The notes under the pieces were generated by a model that saw only the letters and a list, made by a program, of their open reading frames with translations, had not been told where the DNA came from and did not search any database. From Phototrophicus methaneseepsis (lineage in GTDB: Bacteria; Chloroflexota; Anaerolineae; Aggregatilineales; Phototrophicaceae), in the NCBI RefSeq assembly GCF_015500095.1, contig NZ_CP062983.1:248001-312000 (forward strand): 64,000 bases of DNA, written 5' to 3'. The translations under genes and the position numbers were made by a program. Numbering within the stretch: position 1 is the stretch's first letter; the number at the start of each line of letters is the position of its first letter. Below, one piece after another: positions 44,671-53,259 of the stretch.

Positions 44671-46266
44671 TCATTCAGCTTGAATAAGGGTATACATTTC
44701 GGATTTACGTCCGGGCTTTGTTGGCGCTTCGACACGGAGAATCACACCATCGGTTTCGAGTGCTTTGAGAGCTTCAACCACAGGTTTACGGGTTGAACGC
44801 AGTGCGCGATAGATTTCACGGACGGTTACAGGATTTTGCTGTCCGCGTAACAATCCGAGAATGCGATTTTCCAGACGTGCCTCTTCGTTTTCACCTAAAT
44901 CAGCTAGCAGACGGTGAGCGGATGCCCGCCAACTTTCCGTGATCATTTGCGCTCGATACCAGTGAGCAGGTTCAACCGTTGGACGAGCTTGACCACCAAG
45001 ATCAATCCAGTCCATTGCTGCCAGGAGCATGGCAACTTTGAGTGCCTGAACATGTAAACGTCCATAGATGGCACGTAAGCGATCATCCAGCGGTGAATCG
45101 GGCGCGGTCATGGCACGCAATGCCTGTTCATAAGCATGAACATCAGGCCAGATACGAGCCGTCAATGACCAGACTTCAGCCGATGGTGATTCGCCCAGCG
45201 CATTCGCTTGTGGTGGATCAGGAAGTGCCTCGTGCAATTGGCGCAGGCGGTCAGCGAGATTTGTCGGTGTTTCTGATTCGAGTAGTGCCGGACGTTCTTC
45301 ATAATGATCTTCCGGTGTGAGCAAACCAAAACGTGCCAGATTACCATTGAACCAATCGGCAACTGACAGGGCATTACCCAATTCAGCAGGGGTTGCCGCT
45401 CCCATAATTGATAGTGCCGCATCGCGAATAACCACCAGTCCTTTGTTATTGGTGTTGCTATCCAGATATGCCGGACAGTCGTAAAGCGTCATGATGAGTT
45501 CCTTCATGCCTGCCATGTAATCTCGCCCCATCGACTTGAATAAACCGGACAGCTCATCCCGTAACAAACCACGCTGTGCCGCAAAACGATTGCCGTGCTC
45601 TAAACGCTGGCGATCAGCCTGTGGGATATCACTGAAGTTAGGTGGCAAAATACCACCGAGCATCGACATAAAATTCTCAGGTGAGCCAGGCTGAGGCATG
45701 AGCATGTGTGGGATCGCAAGACGGGCGACCTCCTGAGCAAGGCTCAAGCCAGCCGATTTACGATAGTAGGTTGAAACCGCAACAATCATCAGGTAAAGGT
45801 TCGGAAAAACCTTCTGTCGCCACGGTGTTTGTACATAGAGACGACGACCAATTGCCATCGCAATCAGATATAAACCCGCACCCTGATGAAATGACAGCGG
45901 CGTTTCATTGGCAGCACTCCCTGCCCACTCTACATAATCATTCAACCAGAGTCCCACATTGGCTGCCCCGTCCAGTTTTCGATTGGTCATTTGGATCGCC
46001 TCGGGTAACTCCGGTACGATGTTCAAATCGCGTGTACGCGAAGCCACTTCCGGTGGGTCACTGTTAGGATCCACTTTCAAGATTTCCAGCAACAAGTCCT
46101 GCCCTAAGATACGACGCAATAACTTCGTATCTTCCGGTGTGGTCGGATCAAGTTGTGTCAGTAGGAGGGCGGTTGCAGGACTCGACGGCACATCGCTCCA
46201 ATCCATCCCGACCAATGCCCTCGCAAATACATAGGCATCCTGCGGCGTAAGGACATAGGCTGTCAT
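44671..46266 (-). CDS. DUF3987-like helicase/primase-associated protein
   Basis: A 531-residue protein starting at 46266, where GGGAGG lies 6 bases upstream; the in-frame ATG at 46374 is less likely. The middle resembles DUF3987 proteins, which are helicase-like partners of primases: QGAGLYLIAMAIGRRLYVQTPWRQKVFPNLYLMIVAVSTYYRKSAG is the modified Walker A region, with SMLGGILPPN and DELSGLFKSMGRDYMAGMKELIMTLYDCP as the Walker B region. The true GKS is replaced by YRKSAG. The C-terminus is a winged helix (LRGQQNPVTVREIYRALRSTRKPV). It forms a replication unit with the primase. Confidence 0.65.
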   Translation of the reverse strand: MTAYVLTPQDAYVFARALVGMDWSDVPSSPATALLLTQLDPTTPEDTKLLRRILGQDLLLEILKVDPNSDPPEVASRTRDLNIVPELPEAIQMTNRKLDGAANVGLWLNDYVEWAGSAANETPLSFHQGAGLYLIAMAIGRRLYVQTPWRQKVFPNLYLMIVAVSTYYRKSAGLSLAQEVARLAIPHMLMPQPGSPENFMSMLGGILPPNFSDIPQADRQRLEHGNRFAAQRGLLRDELSGLFKSMGRDYMAGMKELIMTLYDCPAYLDSNTNNKGLVVIRDAALSIMGAATPAELGNALSVADWFNGNLARFGLLTPEDHYEERPALLESETPTNLADRLRQLHEALPDPPQANALGESPSAEVWSLTARIWPDVHAYEQALRAMTAPDSPLDDRLRAIYGRLHVQALKVAMLLAAMDWIDLGGQARPTVEPAHWYRAQMITESWRASAHRLLADLGENEEARLENRILGLLRGQQNPVTVREIYRALRSTRKPVVEALKALETDGVILRVEAPTKPGRKSEMYTLIQAE

Positions 46267-46657
46267 ACACGCCTCCCGGTTTTTGCTTGAAATCGCTTGC
46301 GCTGTAGATTGACACGGTAGATATACGCTGTGCGTGTTGCGGGCCACTTGTGTGACTGTGTTTTCATCCTGCATCCTTTAGAATTTTTGTTCGCTTTTTC
46401 AGGATACAGGAAAGCTTCTGGAATGTCTGACGAATTGCGACAAATCGGCTGGTAATTTATGACAGTTCAAAAGGGTAATTTTGTCAGAAATCTGTCAGGG
46501 GTGACAAAAGCTGTCAGCAACGGATTACCAACTAGATTGAGACGGTTTTCTACTTAGCCGTGTTTGTTTTTTGTAATACAATAAAGCTCGTAGAACTAAT
46601 GTTCATATTTTCAGCGTCGGAGTCTGACACTATTGACACTAATTAAGGAATCATTTC
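46267..46657. promoter_or_regulatory. Divergent intergenic region with repeated TGTCA sites
   Basis: Nearly 400 bases between the DUF3987-like gene (-) and the first LuxR-type regulator (+). TTTTGTCA at 46479-46486 and TGACAAAA at 46502-46509 form an inverted repeat, with further TGTCA/TGACA units at about 46459, 46493, 46512 and 46625-46639. The spacing and divergent position suit an operator cluster or iteron-like replication site. There is no reliable gene. Confidence 0.5.
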
Positions 46658-47299
46658 ATGGAAACAATGCGAATATCTATCGTTGAGAGTAGTGCCGTCA
46701 TCAGGAGTGGCATACAAGTCCTCCTTGTTCAGCAGGGGGTGCCACATTCGTGCATCTCTGTCTACGAAACATCTGATGACTTTATGGCAGTCTTGCCCAC
46801 TAACAAAGTGGATGCTGTCTTTCTAGATGATGGTCAACGAGCAATTGCTGACATCACAATCATTATCGAAAGTATTCACAGTATTCATCAAGAAGTACTG
46901 GTCATTATCTTGAGTGACCGTCTAGCAGTGAGCTACATCCAGCATGTTATGAGTAGCGGTGCAAATGGGTATATCTACAAGGCAGGGGATATGGAACAGG
47001 CACTGGCGATGGCAGTATCCTGTATCCGACGCGGTACAAAGATCTTGCCACCGGATGTATCTGAAGCACTCTTGATGGGAAATCAGGTCATTCTCATCGG
47101 TAATTTGAATACCCGTGACATTGATGTACTGGAATTAACAGAAGCAGGCAAAACCGTCAAAGAAATTGCTTACAGTCTGGGGATTGAACAACGCACAGTC
47201 TATCGTTCTCGTGAACGTTTGCGTGATGCTTTGAATGTCCAGACCAATGATTTGATTGTCGATACTGCCCGCCGTCTTGGTTTATTGAAAGCGAAATAA
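46658..47299 (+). CDS. LuxR-type response regulator with degenerate receiver
   Basis: A 213-residue protein with a receiver-like domain (1-125) and a LuxR-type helix-turn-helix (150-205: LNTRDIDVLELTEAGKTVKEIAYSLGIEQRTVYRSRERL). The N-terminal acidic pair of receivers is reduced to VESS, although AVFLDDGQ offers an Asp at the phosphoacceptor strand and YIYKAGD keeps the Lys. Signal input may therefore not be phosphorylation. It is the first gene of a + strand regulatory run, with AAGGAA upstream, adjacent to TGTCA-type sites. Confidence 0.78.
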   Translation: METMRISIVESSAVIRSGIQVLLVQQGVPHSCISVYETSDDFMAVLPTNKVDAVFLDDGQRAIADITIIIESIHSIHQEVLVIILSDRLAVSYIQHVMSSGANGYIYKAGDMEQALAMAVSCIRRGTKILPPDVSEALLMGNQVILIGNLNTRDIDVLELTEAGKTVKEIAYSLGIEQRTVYRSRERLRDALNVQTNDLIVDTARRLGLLKAK

Positions 47300-47300
47300 G

Positions 47301-47744
47301 ATGATGATACCGATCCACAAACAAGCCATTGACCGCTCTTTACTGCCAAAATCTTTGAGTGAGCGACAGATACGAATTATCCTGTTTGCCTTCGATTGTA
47401 TTGAACACAAATGTTACTGTCCCAGCATCCGTGAAATCGGAGAGGCAACGGATATTTCGTCTACATCGGTTGTCAATTACAACCTGCAACGACTTGAAGA
47501 AGGGGGTTACATAGAACGGGAACCGATGAAATCGCGCTTTCTATATCTGTTGCCGCCCGCCTATCAACTTGCCTATACCGTTTATCCCGATCTAAGGAAG
47601 CAGAATGTGCAGTTGCAAATACAGGATTTACGGCGCGAGAACGATCAACTCCGGTTTATTTATGAGAGCAAACTACGCCATGTGCAGTGTGAAATTGAGC
47701 AACTCTTGCAACGGGTTCATCAGCTAGAGCAGGGGGTGAACTGA
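47301..47744 (+). CDS. LexA-like winged-helix regulator
   Basis: A 147-residue protein. The N-terminal 70 residues are a LexA-type winged helix (LSERQIRIILFAFDCI, SIREIGEATDISSTSVVNYNLQRLEEGGYIERE). The autoproteolytic peptidase domain of LexA is absent; the C-terminus is a coiled coil (LQIQDLRRENDQLRFIYESKL). It starts one base after the preceding gene's stop, so the two are co-transcribed. It would bind DNA as a dimer or multimer. Confidence 0.75.
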   Translation: MMIPIHKQAIDRSLLPKSLSERQIRIILFAFDCIEHKCYCPSIREIGEATDISSTSVVNYNLQRLEEGGYIEREPMKSRFLYLLPPAYQLAYTVYPDLRKQNVQLQIQDLRRENDQLRFIYESKLRHVQCEIEQLLQRVHQLEQGVN

Positions 47745-47856
47745 AATTTTCCATACCAGAATGACAATTTTGCCATTGTTTTGTCGCAAATTTCCTTTCC
47801 TTGAGAGGTCATTTTTTGTTAGGCTGAAAGAGAAAAGAGATTTTCTGGAGGACAAG

Positions 47857-48495
47857 ATGGCAATACGGATCATCCTGGCTGATGACGCTGATATGATGAT
47901 TCTCGGTATGCGAACCATACTGGAAAGCGACCACCGATATACCATTGTGGGCACAGCCCGCTCGATTGGTGAATTGTTGTGTGTGGTAAAAAATGAATCA
48001 GCCGATCTCATTATCTTTAATGAGTGGCTCTACAACACGGATGTCTTGAGTACCGTCGAAAAACTGCACGAAACCGTGCCATTAGCAAGATTGCTGGTTA
48101 TGGGTGCATTGGCAGACGGTCTGCTGGTGCGTGACCTGTTTCATGTTGGCGCACGCGGCTATCTGTACAAAGGGGACGATCTGTGTGAAATCCTGATAAC
48201 GGCGATTGAGACCGTGATGTTGGATCGCCTTTATCTATCCCCAACAGCCAATGCTGAATACCTCATTGCCATGCAATCCCCCAATGCCCATGAACAGCTC
48301 GATACAGAATCCCGTGAGGTGTTACAGCTACTGGCACATGGTGAACATGCTGGAGAAATTAGTGAACGCATGAGCATCGACAAACGCCGTGTCTACTGGG
48401 TACGCGAGAAATTGCGTCGGCGTTTTGGTGCTAAAACGAATGAACATCTCATCCAACGTGCTGCGGCTGAGGGCTTCATCTACCCCCGCGATTAG
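47857..48495 (+). CDS. LuxR-type response regulator, pseudo-receiver
   Basis: The ATG at 47857 follows GGAGG by 5 bases and is preferred to 47761. The 212-residue protein has a receiver domain starting IRIILADDADMMILGMR with the acidic pair intact, but the phosphoacceptor position reads LIIFNEWLY, with Asn where Asp is expected. The output domain (LDTESREVLQLLAHGEHAGEISERMSIDKRRVYWVREKLRRRFG) is LuxR-type. It may function without phosphorylation and regulate the operon that starts at 48640. Confidence 0.8.
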   Translation: MAIRIILADDADMMILGMRTILESDHRYTIVGTARSIGELLCVVKNESADLIIFNEWLYNTDVLSTVEKLHETVPLARLLVMGALADGLLVRDLFHVGARGYLYKGDDLCEILITAIETVMLDRLYLSPTANAEYLIAMQSPNAHEQLDTESREVLQLLAHGEHAGEISERMSIDKRRVYWVREKLRRRFGAKTNEHLIQRAAAEGFIYPRD

Positions 48496-48639
48496 CTCCA
48501 ATATCCCGACTGAAATTTTGCTAGACAAACCTGAAAAACTGCTCCCCAAAAACTGGTAATTCTACAGGGTTTCGCATCCTGTCTCCGTTAGGATGGATTT
48601 GCACCTGAATGGGTAAATCTTGAGAGATGGAGAACGTGT

Positions 48640-49875
48640 ATGCGAGGTATCCACAAACTGATATTGCTGATCCTGTTCCTGCTCTGTGTTGCAACAGGCG
48701 TATTGGCGATCTGGCTCATACAAAACAATCAGCGTCAGAACATTGCGGTTCTGCCAACACTTGTTGTGTTGCCTTCGCTTACACCAACAACAACAGCCAG
48801 CCATACGCCGAGTCCGACACAAACGGCTACACCGACGGAAACAGCAACAGCGACATTTACGCCCACTGCTACAGCCACTTTTACACCAACACTCACACCG
48901 ACGTTAGCAGCAAGGCTGATTGAGATTGAAGCAGTGATGCCCGGTGTTTATGTGCCACCGACGGCAACCAACTTCCCAACGGGAACGATTTTACTGCCTG
49001 CACCACCGCAACCGATTGAACCTTTGCCGGATGCCACAAACGAAGCTCCGCCCTATGAAGGCTGGTATAGCTTTGAATCAGATCATCCACTGGTGCAATA
49101 CAGCAGTCCCTGGCAGCCCCGTCAGGTCATTCAAGCCAGTCAGGGACAGTACCATCGCTCGGAGAACACCAGCAGTATGGTCACATTCCATTTTGAGGGA
49201 GAAGGACTGCGAATTCGTTATGTAGCGGCACGCAATATGGGCATGTTCGACATCATTGTAGATGGTGTGCTGCTAGACACCATAGATGCCTATGCAACCG
49301 AACTGAGTTATCCCGGCACAGGGGTTTATTTTGTGGGTTCAGGCGCACATACGCTCAACATCCGCAGTTCACAAAACAAGAATCCTGCCAGTGAAGGTTA
49401 TGTCATCGGTCTGGATGCCATTCAGGTCTTTCGGGGCACAGTCAATACCCTGATTATTCCACCACCTGCCGTTAGTGCGACCCCTTCGCCTGTCCCACAA
49501 CCTGCGGCAGGGATTGAACTGGTCGCTGCACCGCCAACGGTTCAAGCAACAGCAACACCGATTGCACCCGGACTGCTGAGTGTGTCAGTGGTCATCGCGT
49601 ATGACGAAAACGGCAATCGGGATGTTGATCCAGCGGAAGGTGTAGCGGGAATCTCGGTTCGAGCCGTTGAAGTCGGTACAAATCGGGTCATCGCGCAGGC
49701 ATTCACGGATAGCAGTGGCTATGCCCAATTGCAAGTGGTTACATCATCGGAAGCGCGGATTGTTGTGCCCTATTTCGGTACGGTCTGGGACATCCCTCGC
49801 AGTCGCAATGGTGGTGGTCAGGCGAGTTTCACCCTCTTACTCCGTCCCGGTAATCAACCCGGTTTAATTCCTTAG
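48640..49875 (+). CDS. Cell-surface protein with Thr-Pro stalk
   Basis: A 411-residue protein with one N-terminal membrane anchor (KLILLILFLLCVATGVLAIWLI), a long Thr/Pro/Ser/Ala-rich stalk (about 45-90), a beta-rich domain (WYSFESDHPLVQYSSPW ... VTFHFEGEGLRIRYVAARN ... GAHTLNIRSSQNKN) resembling carbohydrate-binding or discoidin-like sandwiches, and a C-terminal SpaA/Cna-B-like domain (VIAYDENGNRDVDPAEGVAGISVRA). It sits at the head of an operon with a conjugation-like membrane protein. A surface role in contact or adhesion is inferred. Confidence 0.7.
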   Translation: MRGIHKLILLILFLLCVATGVLAIWLIQNNQRQNIAVLPTLVVLPSLTPTTTASHTPSPTQTATPTETATATFTPTATATFTPTLTPTLAARLIEIEAVMPGVYVPPTATNFPTGTILLPAPPQPIEPLPDATNEAPPYEGWYSFESDHPLVQYSSPWQPRQVIQASQGQYHRSENTSSMVTFHFEGEGLRIRYVAARNMGMFDIIVDGVLLDTIDAYATELSYPGTGVYFVGSGAHTLNIRSSQNKNPASEGYVIGLDAIQVFRGTVNTLIIPPPAVSATPSPVPQPAAGIELVAAPPTVQATATPIAPGLLSVSVVIAYDENGNRDVDPAEGVAGISVRAVEVGTNRVIAQAFTDSSGYAQLQVVTSSEARIVVPYFGTVWDIPRSRNGGGQASFTLLLRPGNQPGLIP

Positions 49876-49896
49876 ATAAAGTGAAAAGGTAGATCA

Positions 49897-50586
49897 ATGG
49901 ACGATCTGAAACAGATACAACGTCGCATCTTGTTGCGCTCGATTTATGTGCTTGTCTCACCGATCTTTATGATGTTGGCAGTGCTCGCCTGTGCGGGTAC
50001 ATTTTTAACAGATACCCCAATCTACACCTGCCCGACGGCGATGCCTTTAGCGACCAGTACAACGCTGGCTGGCACGGCTACGCCCACAGCACAGCCACCT
50101 GCTACACCCTACATCATCATGCCACCAGCGGATTTTTATCTGGGAGATGCAGTTGAGGTGGGTACATCGCTCAGTGAACATGGTGCCCGTTTTCGCCTAC
50201 TGAGTGTTGCTGGTTATCCTGCATCACCATCTGATAATGGCGAACCACGCCATGCTTACTACTGGCAATTGGAAGTGAGCAACATTGGCACGGCAGAGTA
50301 CGAAATTTTCCCCAGCGCACAGATGGTGCTGACCACAGTCTCCACCGCATCCGGTGAACTAGTAGGTAGCTGGTACGCACAACGTGAAGCGGGACTGGAG
50401 ATTGGCGTGACCGTAGATAACAACGCTTATGTCATAGGGTCAGGTGAAACGCGCGTTTTTAATCTGGTGGCATTTGCTCCCGCAGGTCAAGCGAAACGCC
50501 TGACGTTCTATCTTGACCCAAGCCTCAGTGAGAGCAACGCGGTCATGACATGGCTCAACCAGAGCAATCCCTATTGTGTCAGCTAA
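49897..50586 (+). CDS. Secreted protein with N-terminal membrane segment and beta-sandwich domain
   Basis: A 229-residue protein with one membrane segment (YVLVSPIFMMLAVLACAG), a short Thr/Ala/Pro-rich linker and a C-terminal domain like the DUF4352-type immunoglobulin-like fold (ARFRLLSVAGYP ... YYWQLEVSNIGTAEYEIFPSAQMVL ... FNLVAFAPAG). The same domain type recurs in the gene at 53252-54961. It is part of the 48640-54961 operon, with AAGG upstream. Confidence 0.6.
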   Translation: MDDLKQIQRRILLRSIYVLVSPIFMMLAVLACAGTFLTDTPIYTCPTAMPLATSTTLAGTATPTAQPPATPYIIMPPADFYLGDAVEVGTSLSEHGARFRLLSVAGYPASPSDNGEPRHAYYWQLEVSNIGTAEYEIFPSAQMVLTTVSTASGELVGSWYAQREAGLEIGVTVDNNAYVIGSGETRVFNLVAFAPAGQAKRLTFYLDPSLSESNAVMTWLNQSNPYCVS

Positions 50587-50601
50587 TGAAAAGGAGCGCA
50601 G

Positions 50602-53259
50602 ATGTTTGATGTTGTTGGCGATCTGAAACGTGCTATCGACACATTTTACTACAACATAGTGATGAGCCTGGCGGAATTGCATTGGAGCTTACTGCGTGGT
50701 CTGATCCTGATGGGACATACCATCGAGACCATCAACCGCTGGCTGATTGAAGATGCTTTCGCACCACTCATTCAGCAAACCAATGCCAGTTTGAGTGTGG
50801 CGGTGAGCTTCGCTTTTCTGATTGCACTCATCATTCTGGGTTTAACCTACATGCTGGCGGCGCTGGTGAGTCTGGATGTGGTCAACTTCCGCAGTGCCGT
50901 CACCTGGTATATCGCGGGGGCATTGTTCTTTGCGCTGGGTCCTTCGCTCTTTCAGGGCATGAATGATTTTCGCACCAATATCGCGCAGGGTTTCTACCTC
51001 AGCACCTTGCAGGGTTTGCAGAACAATGTCGGTGCGACTTTCAGTTCACTCGATCAGGTACAGTCTACTGATCTGGCTCTTGGACCCCTTTGTGATTATC
51101 TGGGTGTGTATCTTCCCGGAACAAGCAGCGCAGGTACGATAGATGGTCTGGATGTCGCTTTAGCTTATCTGCGGGCAGATGGTCCTGATGTGATGGGTTT
51201 TGCCTACCCTCTATACTCTCCGGGCTGTCCCGCACATTTGCTCCATCCCTTCACAGGCAACTACATCAGTGGTGTGCCACAGGACTGGTTCTTTGACGAT
51301 TCCTACTTCGATGTCACGGTATCGCCTTATTATTTTGATGACATGGATGATGGGGAACGTGCCGCATCAATCTCGATGGCTTCTTCATCACATTCCAGAA
51401 TGCTCACTGCATGGCCTCTGGTGATCTTTGGTGTCGTCGAGCAGATGGTTTACCTGCTGATTTCGATTGCGATGGGTCTCACCTTCCTCTCTTTCAGCAT
51501 GGCAATCTTGTTCGCCTTCTTCAAGAAAACCGAAGTCATCGCCAAATCCATCATCGACCAATGGATTGAGTTAATCGTACAAACTGTGGTGATTGCGATG
51601 GTGCAATCGCTTGTGGTCGCCTTCTTTTTGGCTGGAACAGCGGCGGGCAACGGGATGGTGGTGCTGGGTGTAGGACTGATCTGCCTGATTTTCATGTTGA
51701 TTGTCTTGTGGTCAGGTGTCAAAGCGGTCTGGAACAGCCTCAACCGTCTCTTCAACTCGATGGGTCAGGCAAGCGGTGGCGTGATGTTATCCCCCGGTAC
51801 GGCAGCCATCGCTACCGCAGGCGCTGGTGCAATGGCAACAGCAGCAACTGTCAGTATTGGTTCAGGTGCAATGGCAGGCATGACCGCCCTTCGCAGTGGT
51901 GCAACCCTGTCACAAGCAGCAGGGATCAGTTTTGGTGGGTCGCGTACCCTGAGTGGTGCGGCACGCACACTGGCATATCTGCCCGGTGTCCGTAATACAT
52001 CGCTGGGTGAAGCCGCAGAACAATTCACAGAAGGCAGTATCACCCGTCAGGTGGCTCGCAATGTGCCTGTGGTCGGACGTGTTGCAGGACCGATGGTCGG
52101 GACCATGTTACTCACAGACCGCAACCCCGATAACGCTGAATACGATGAGCAAGGAAGACTTCTCAATCGCCCGATGCTCGTGCCTGCTGTGGGTCAGGGA
52201 TTGGAAAACTGGACCGTCCCGCGTGGCGCAAATCGTCGAAATCAACCGGGCGTCGATCCTGAATTCATTGAACATGAAAATGGTGAAATGTTGCCTGTGA
52301 GCGGCTTTTCTCCAGCACGTCGTCAGCGTATGGGTACGTTTACACCCGTTAGGGCAGTGCCTCAAAATGATCCGATACCGACAACGGATAGTAATGATGA
52401 TGTAAATGATGAACGCCGTCAGCAGCGCAGTGACCATGCCGCTGAAATGCAGGGTGAAGAGATGGAACAACATCTCTCGGATGTGATGCGTTCCAATACC
52501 GGAATTTCATCCCCGCTCGGTGCCATGATGGACGAGAACAACGAAGGCGAAAGCAGTCGGCTGGGACAGGTCGCGGCGCGTCTCGAAGCGGCTGCTGATC
52601 TGCTGGCACGCGCCGCCCAGATGCAAATGATGGTCGGTCAACTACGGGTTGCGGGTGTTCCTGATGTCGCAGGAGTCATGGCGGATGTCGTTGGACAGGA
52701 ACAGGCTGAACGGCAACAAACAGGTCAAGTGACAGATGCGGGAATTAACCATTTGCAAGTCGGTGAACGCATGGCACAGGTCATGGGCATCCAACCACAG
52801 GAAGGCACAAGTTCAGCTATTCAGCGTGACCTCGCTCGCTTCGGTATCTTTGTCGATCAGGCACTGCGAATGGGTTTAAGCCCACAACAAACCGAACAGG
52901 TCGTGCGTGAGGTGCAATCCTCGCCTGAAGGCAAGCTGCAACCTGAAACCCGTGAAATGCTGGATAAGCAGGTTCAAGCAAACCAGAACGTTTCATGGCT
53001 CAAAGCACGCGATCAGGTCGATACACTGGAACACAGTGCCAGAATGTTGCCGCAGGAAATTCTTGCTTTTGGTGCGATGTCTGTCCCGGCAAGTTCAACC
53101 AATCCACCGTCCGTTACGGTTGAACCAGATGTGACCGTCAATCCTGATATTCAGGTCAATGTCCAGAGTAGCAACGACAAACAATACGACGATGCCATGA
53201 AGAAGGAATCGGCACTCGGTGGTAGTGGCAATGTGATTGGAGGCGGTGAGCGTGATTGA
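50602..53259 (+). CDS. TrbL/VirB6-like polytopic membrane protein
   Basis: An 885-residue protein with GGAGC upstream. Membrane segments cluster around residues 65-120 (VSFAFLIALIILGLTYMLAAL, TWYIAGALFFALGP) and 270-395 (VIFGVVEQMVYLLISIAMGLTF, IVQTVVIAMVQSLVVAFFLAG, VLGVGLICLIFMLIVLWSG). A Gly/Ala-rich hinge and a long soluble C-terminus with charged and Gln-rich regions follow. This is the layout of TrbL/VirB6 channel proteins of type IV secretion. No ATPase or relaxase of a conjugation system is in view, so whether DNA transfer occurs cannot be decided. Confidence 0.6.
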   Translation: MFDVVGDLKRAIDTFYYNIVMSLAELHWSLLRGLILMGHTIETINRWLIEDAFAPLIQQTNASLSVAVSFAFLIALIILGLTYMLAALVSLDVVNFRSAVTWYIAGALFFALGPSLFQGMNDFRTNIAQGFYLSTLQGLQNNVGATFSSLDQVQSTDLALGPLCDYLGVYLPGTSSAGTIDGLDVALAYLRADGPDVMGFAYPLYSPGCPAHLLHPFTGNYISGVPQDWFFDDSYFDVTVSPYYFDDMDDGERAASISMASSSHSRMLTAWPLVIFGVVEQMVYLLISIAMGLTFLSFSMAILFAFFKKTEVIAKSIIDQWIELIVQTVVIAMVQSLVVAFFLAGTAAGNGMVVLGVGLICLIFMLIVLWSGVKAVWNSLNRLFNSMGQASGGVMLSPGTAAIATAGAGAMATAATVSIGSGAMAGMTALRSGATLSQAAGISFGGSRTLSGAARTLAYLPGVRNTSLGEAAEQFTEGSITRQVARNVPVVGRVAGPMVGTMLLTDRNPDNAEYDEQGRLLNRPMLVPAVGQGLENWTVPRGANRRNQPGVDPEFIEHENGEMLPVSGFSPARRQRMGTFTPVRAVPQNDPIPTTDSNDDVNDERRQQRSDHAAEMQGEEMEQHLSDVMRSNTGISSPLGAMMDENNEGESSRLGQVAARLEAAADLLARAAQMQMMVGQLRVAGVPDVAGVMADVVGQEQAERQQTGQVTDAGINHLQVGERMAQVMGIQPQEGTSSAIQRDLARFGIFVDQALRMGLSPQQTEQVVREVQSSPEGKLQPETREMLDKQVQANQNVSWLKARDQVDTLEHSARMLPQEILAFGAMSVPASSTNPPSVTVEPDVTVNPDIQVNVQSSNDKQYDDAMKKESALGGSGNVIGGGERD

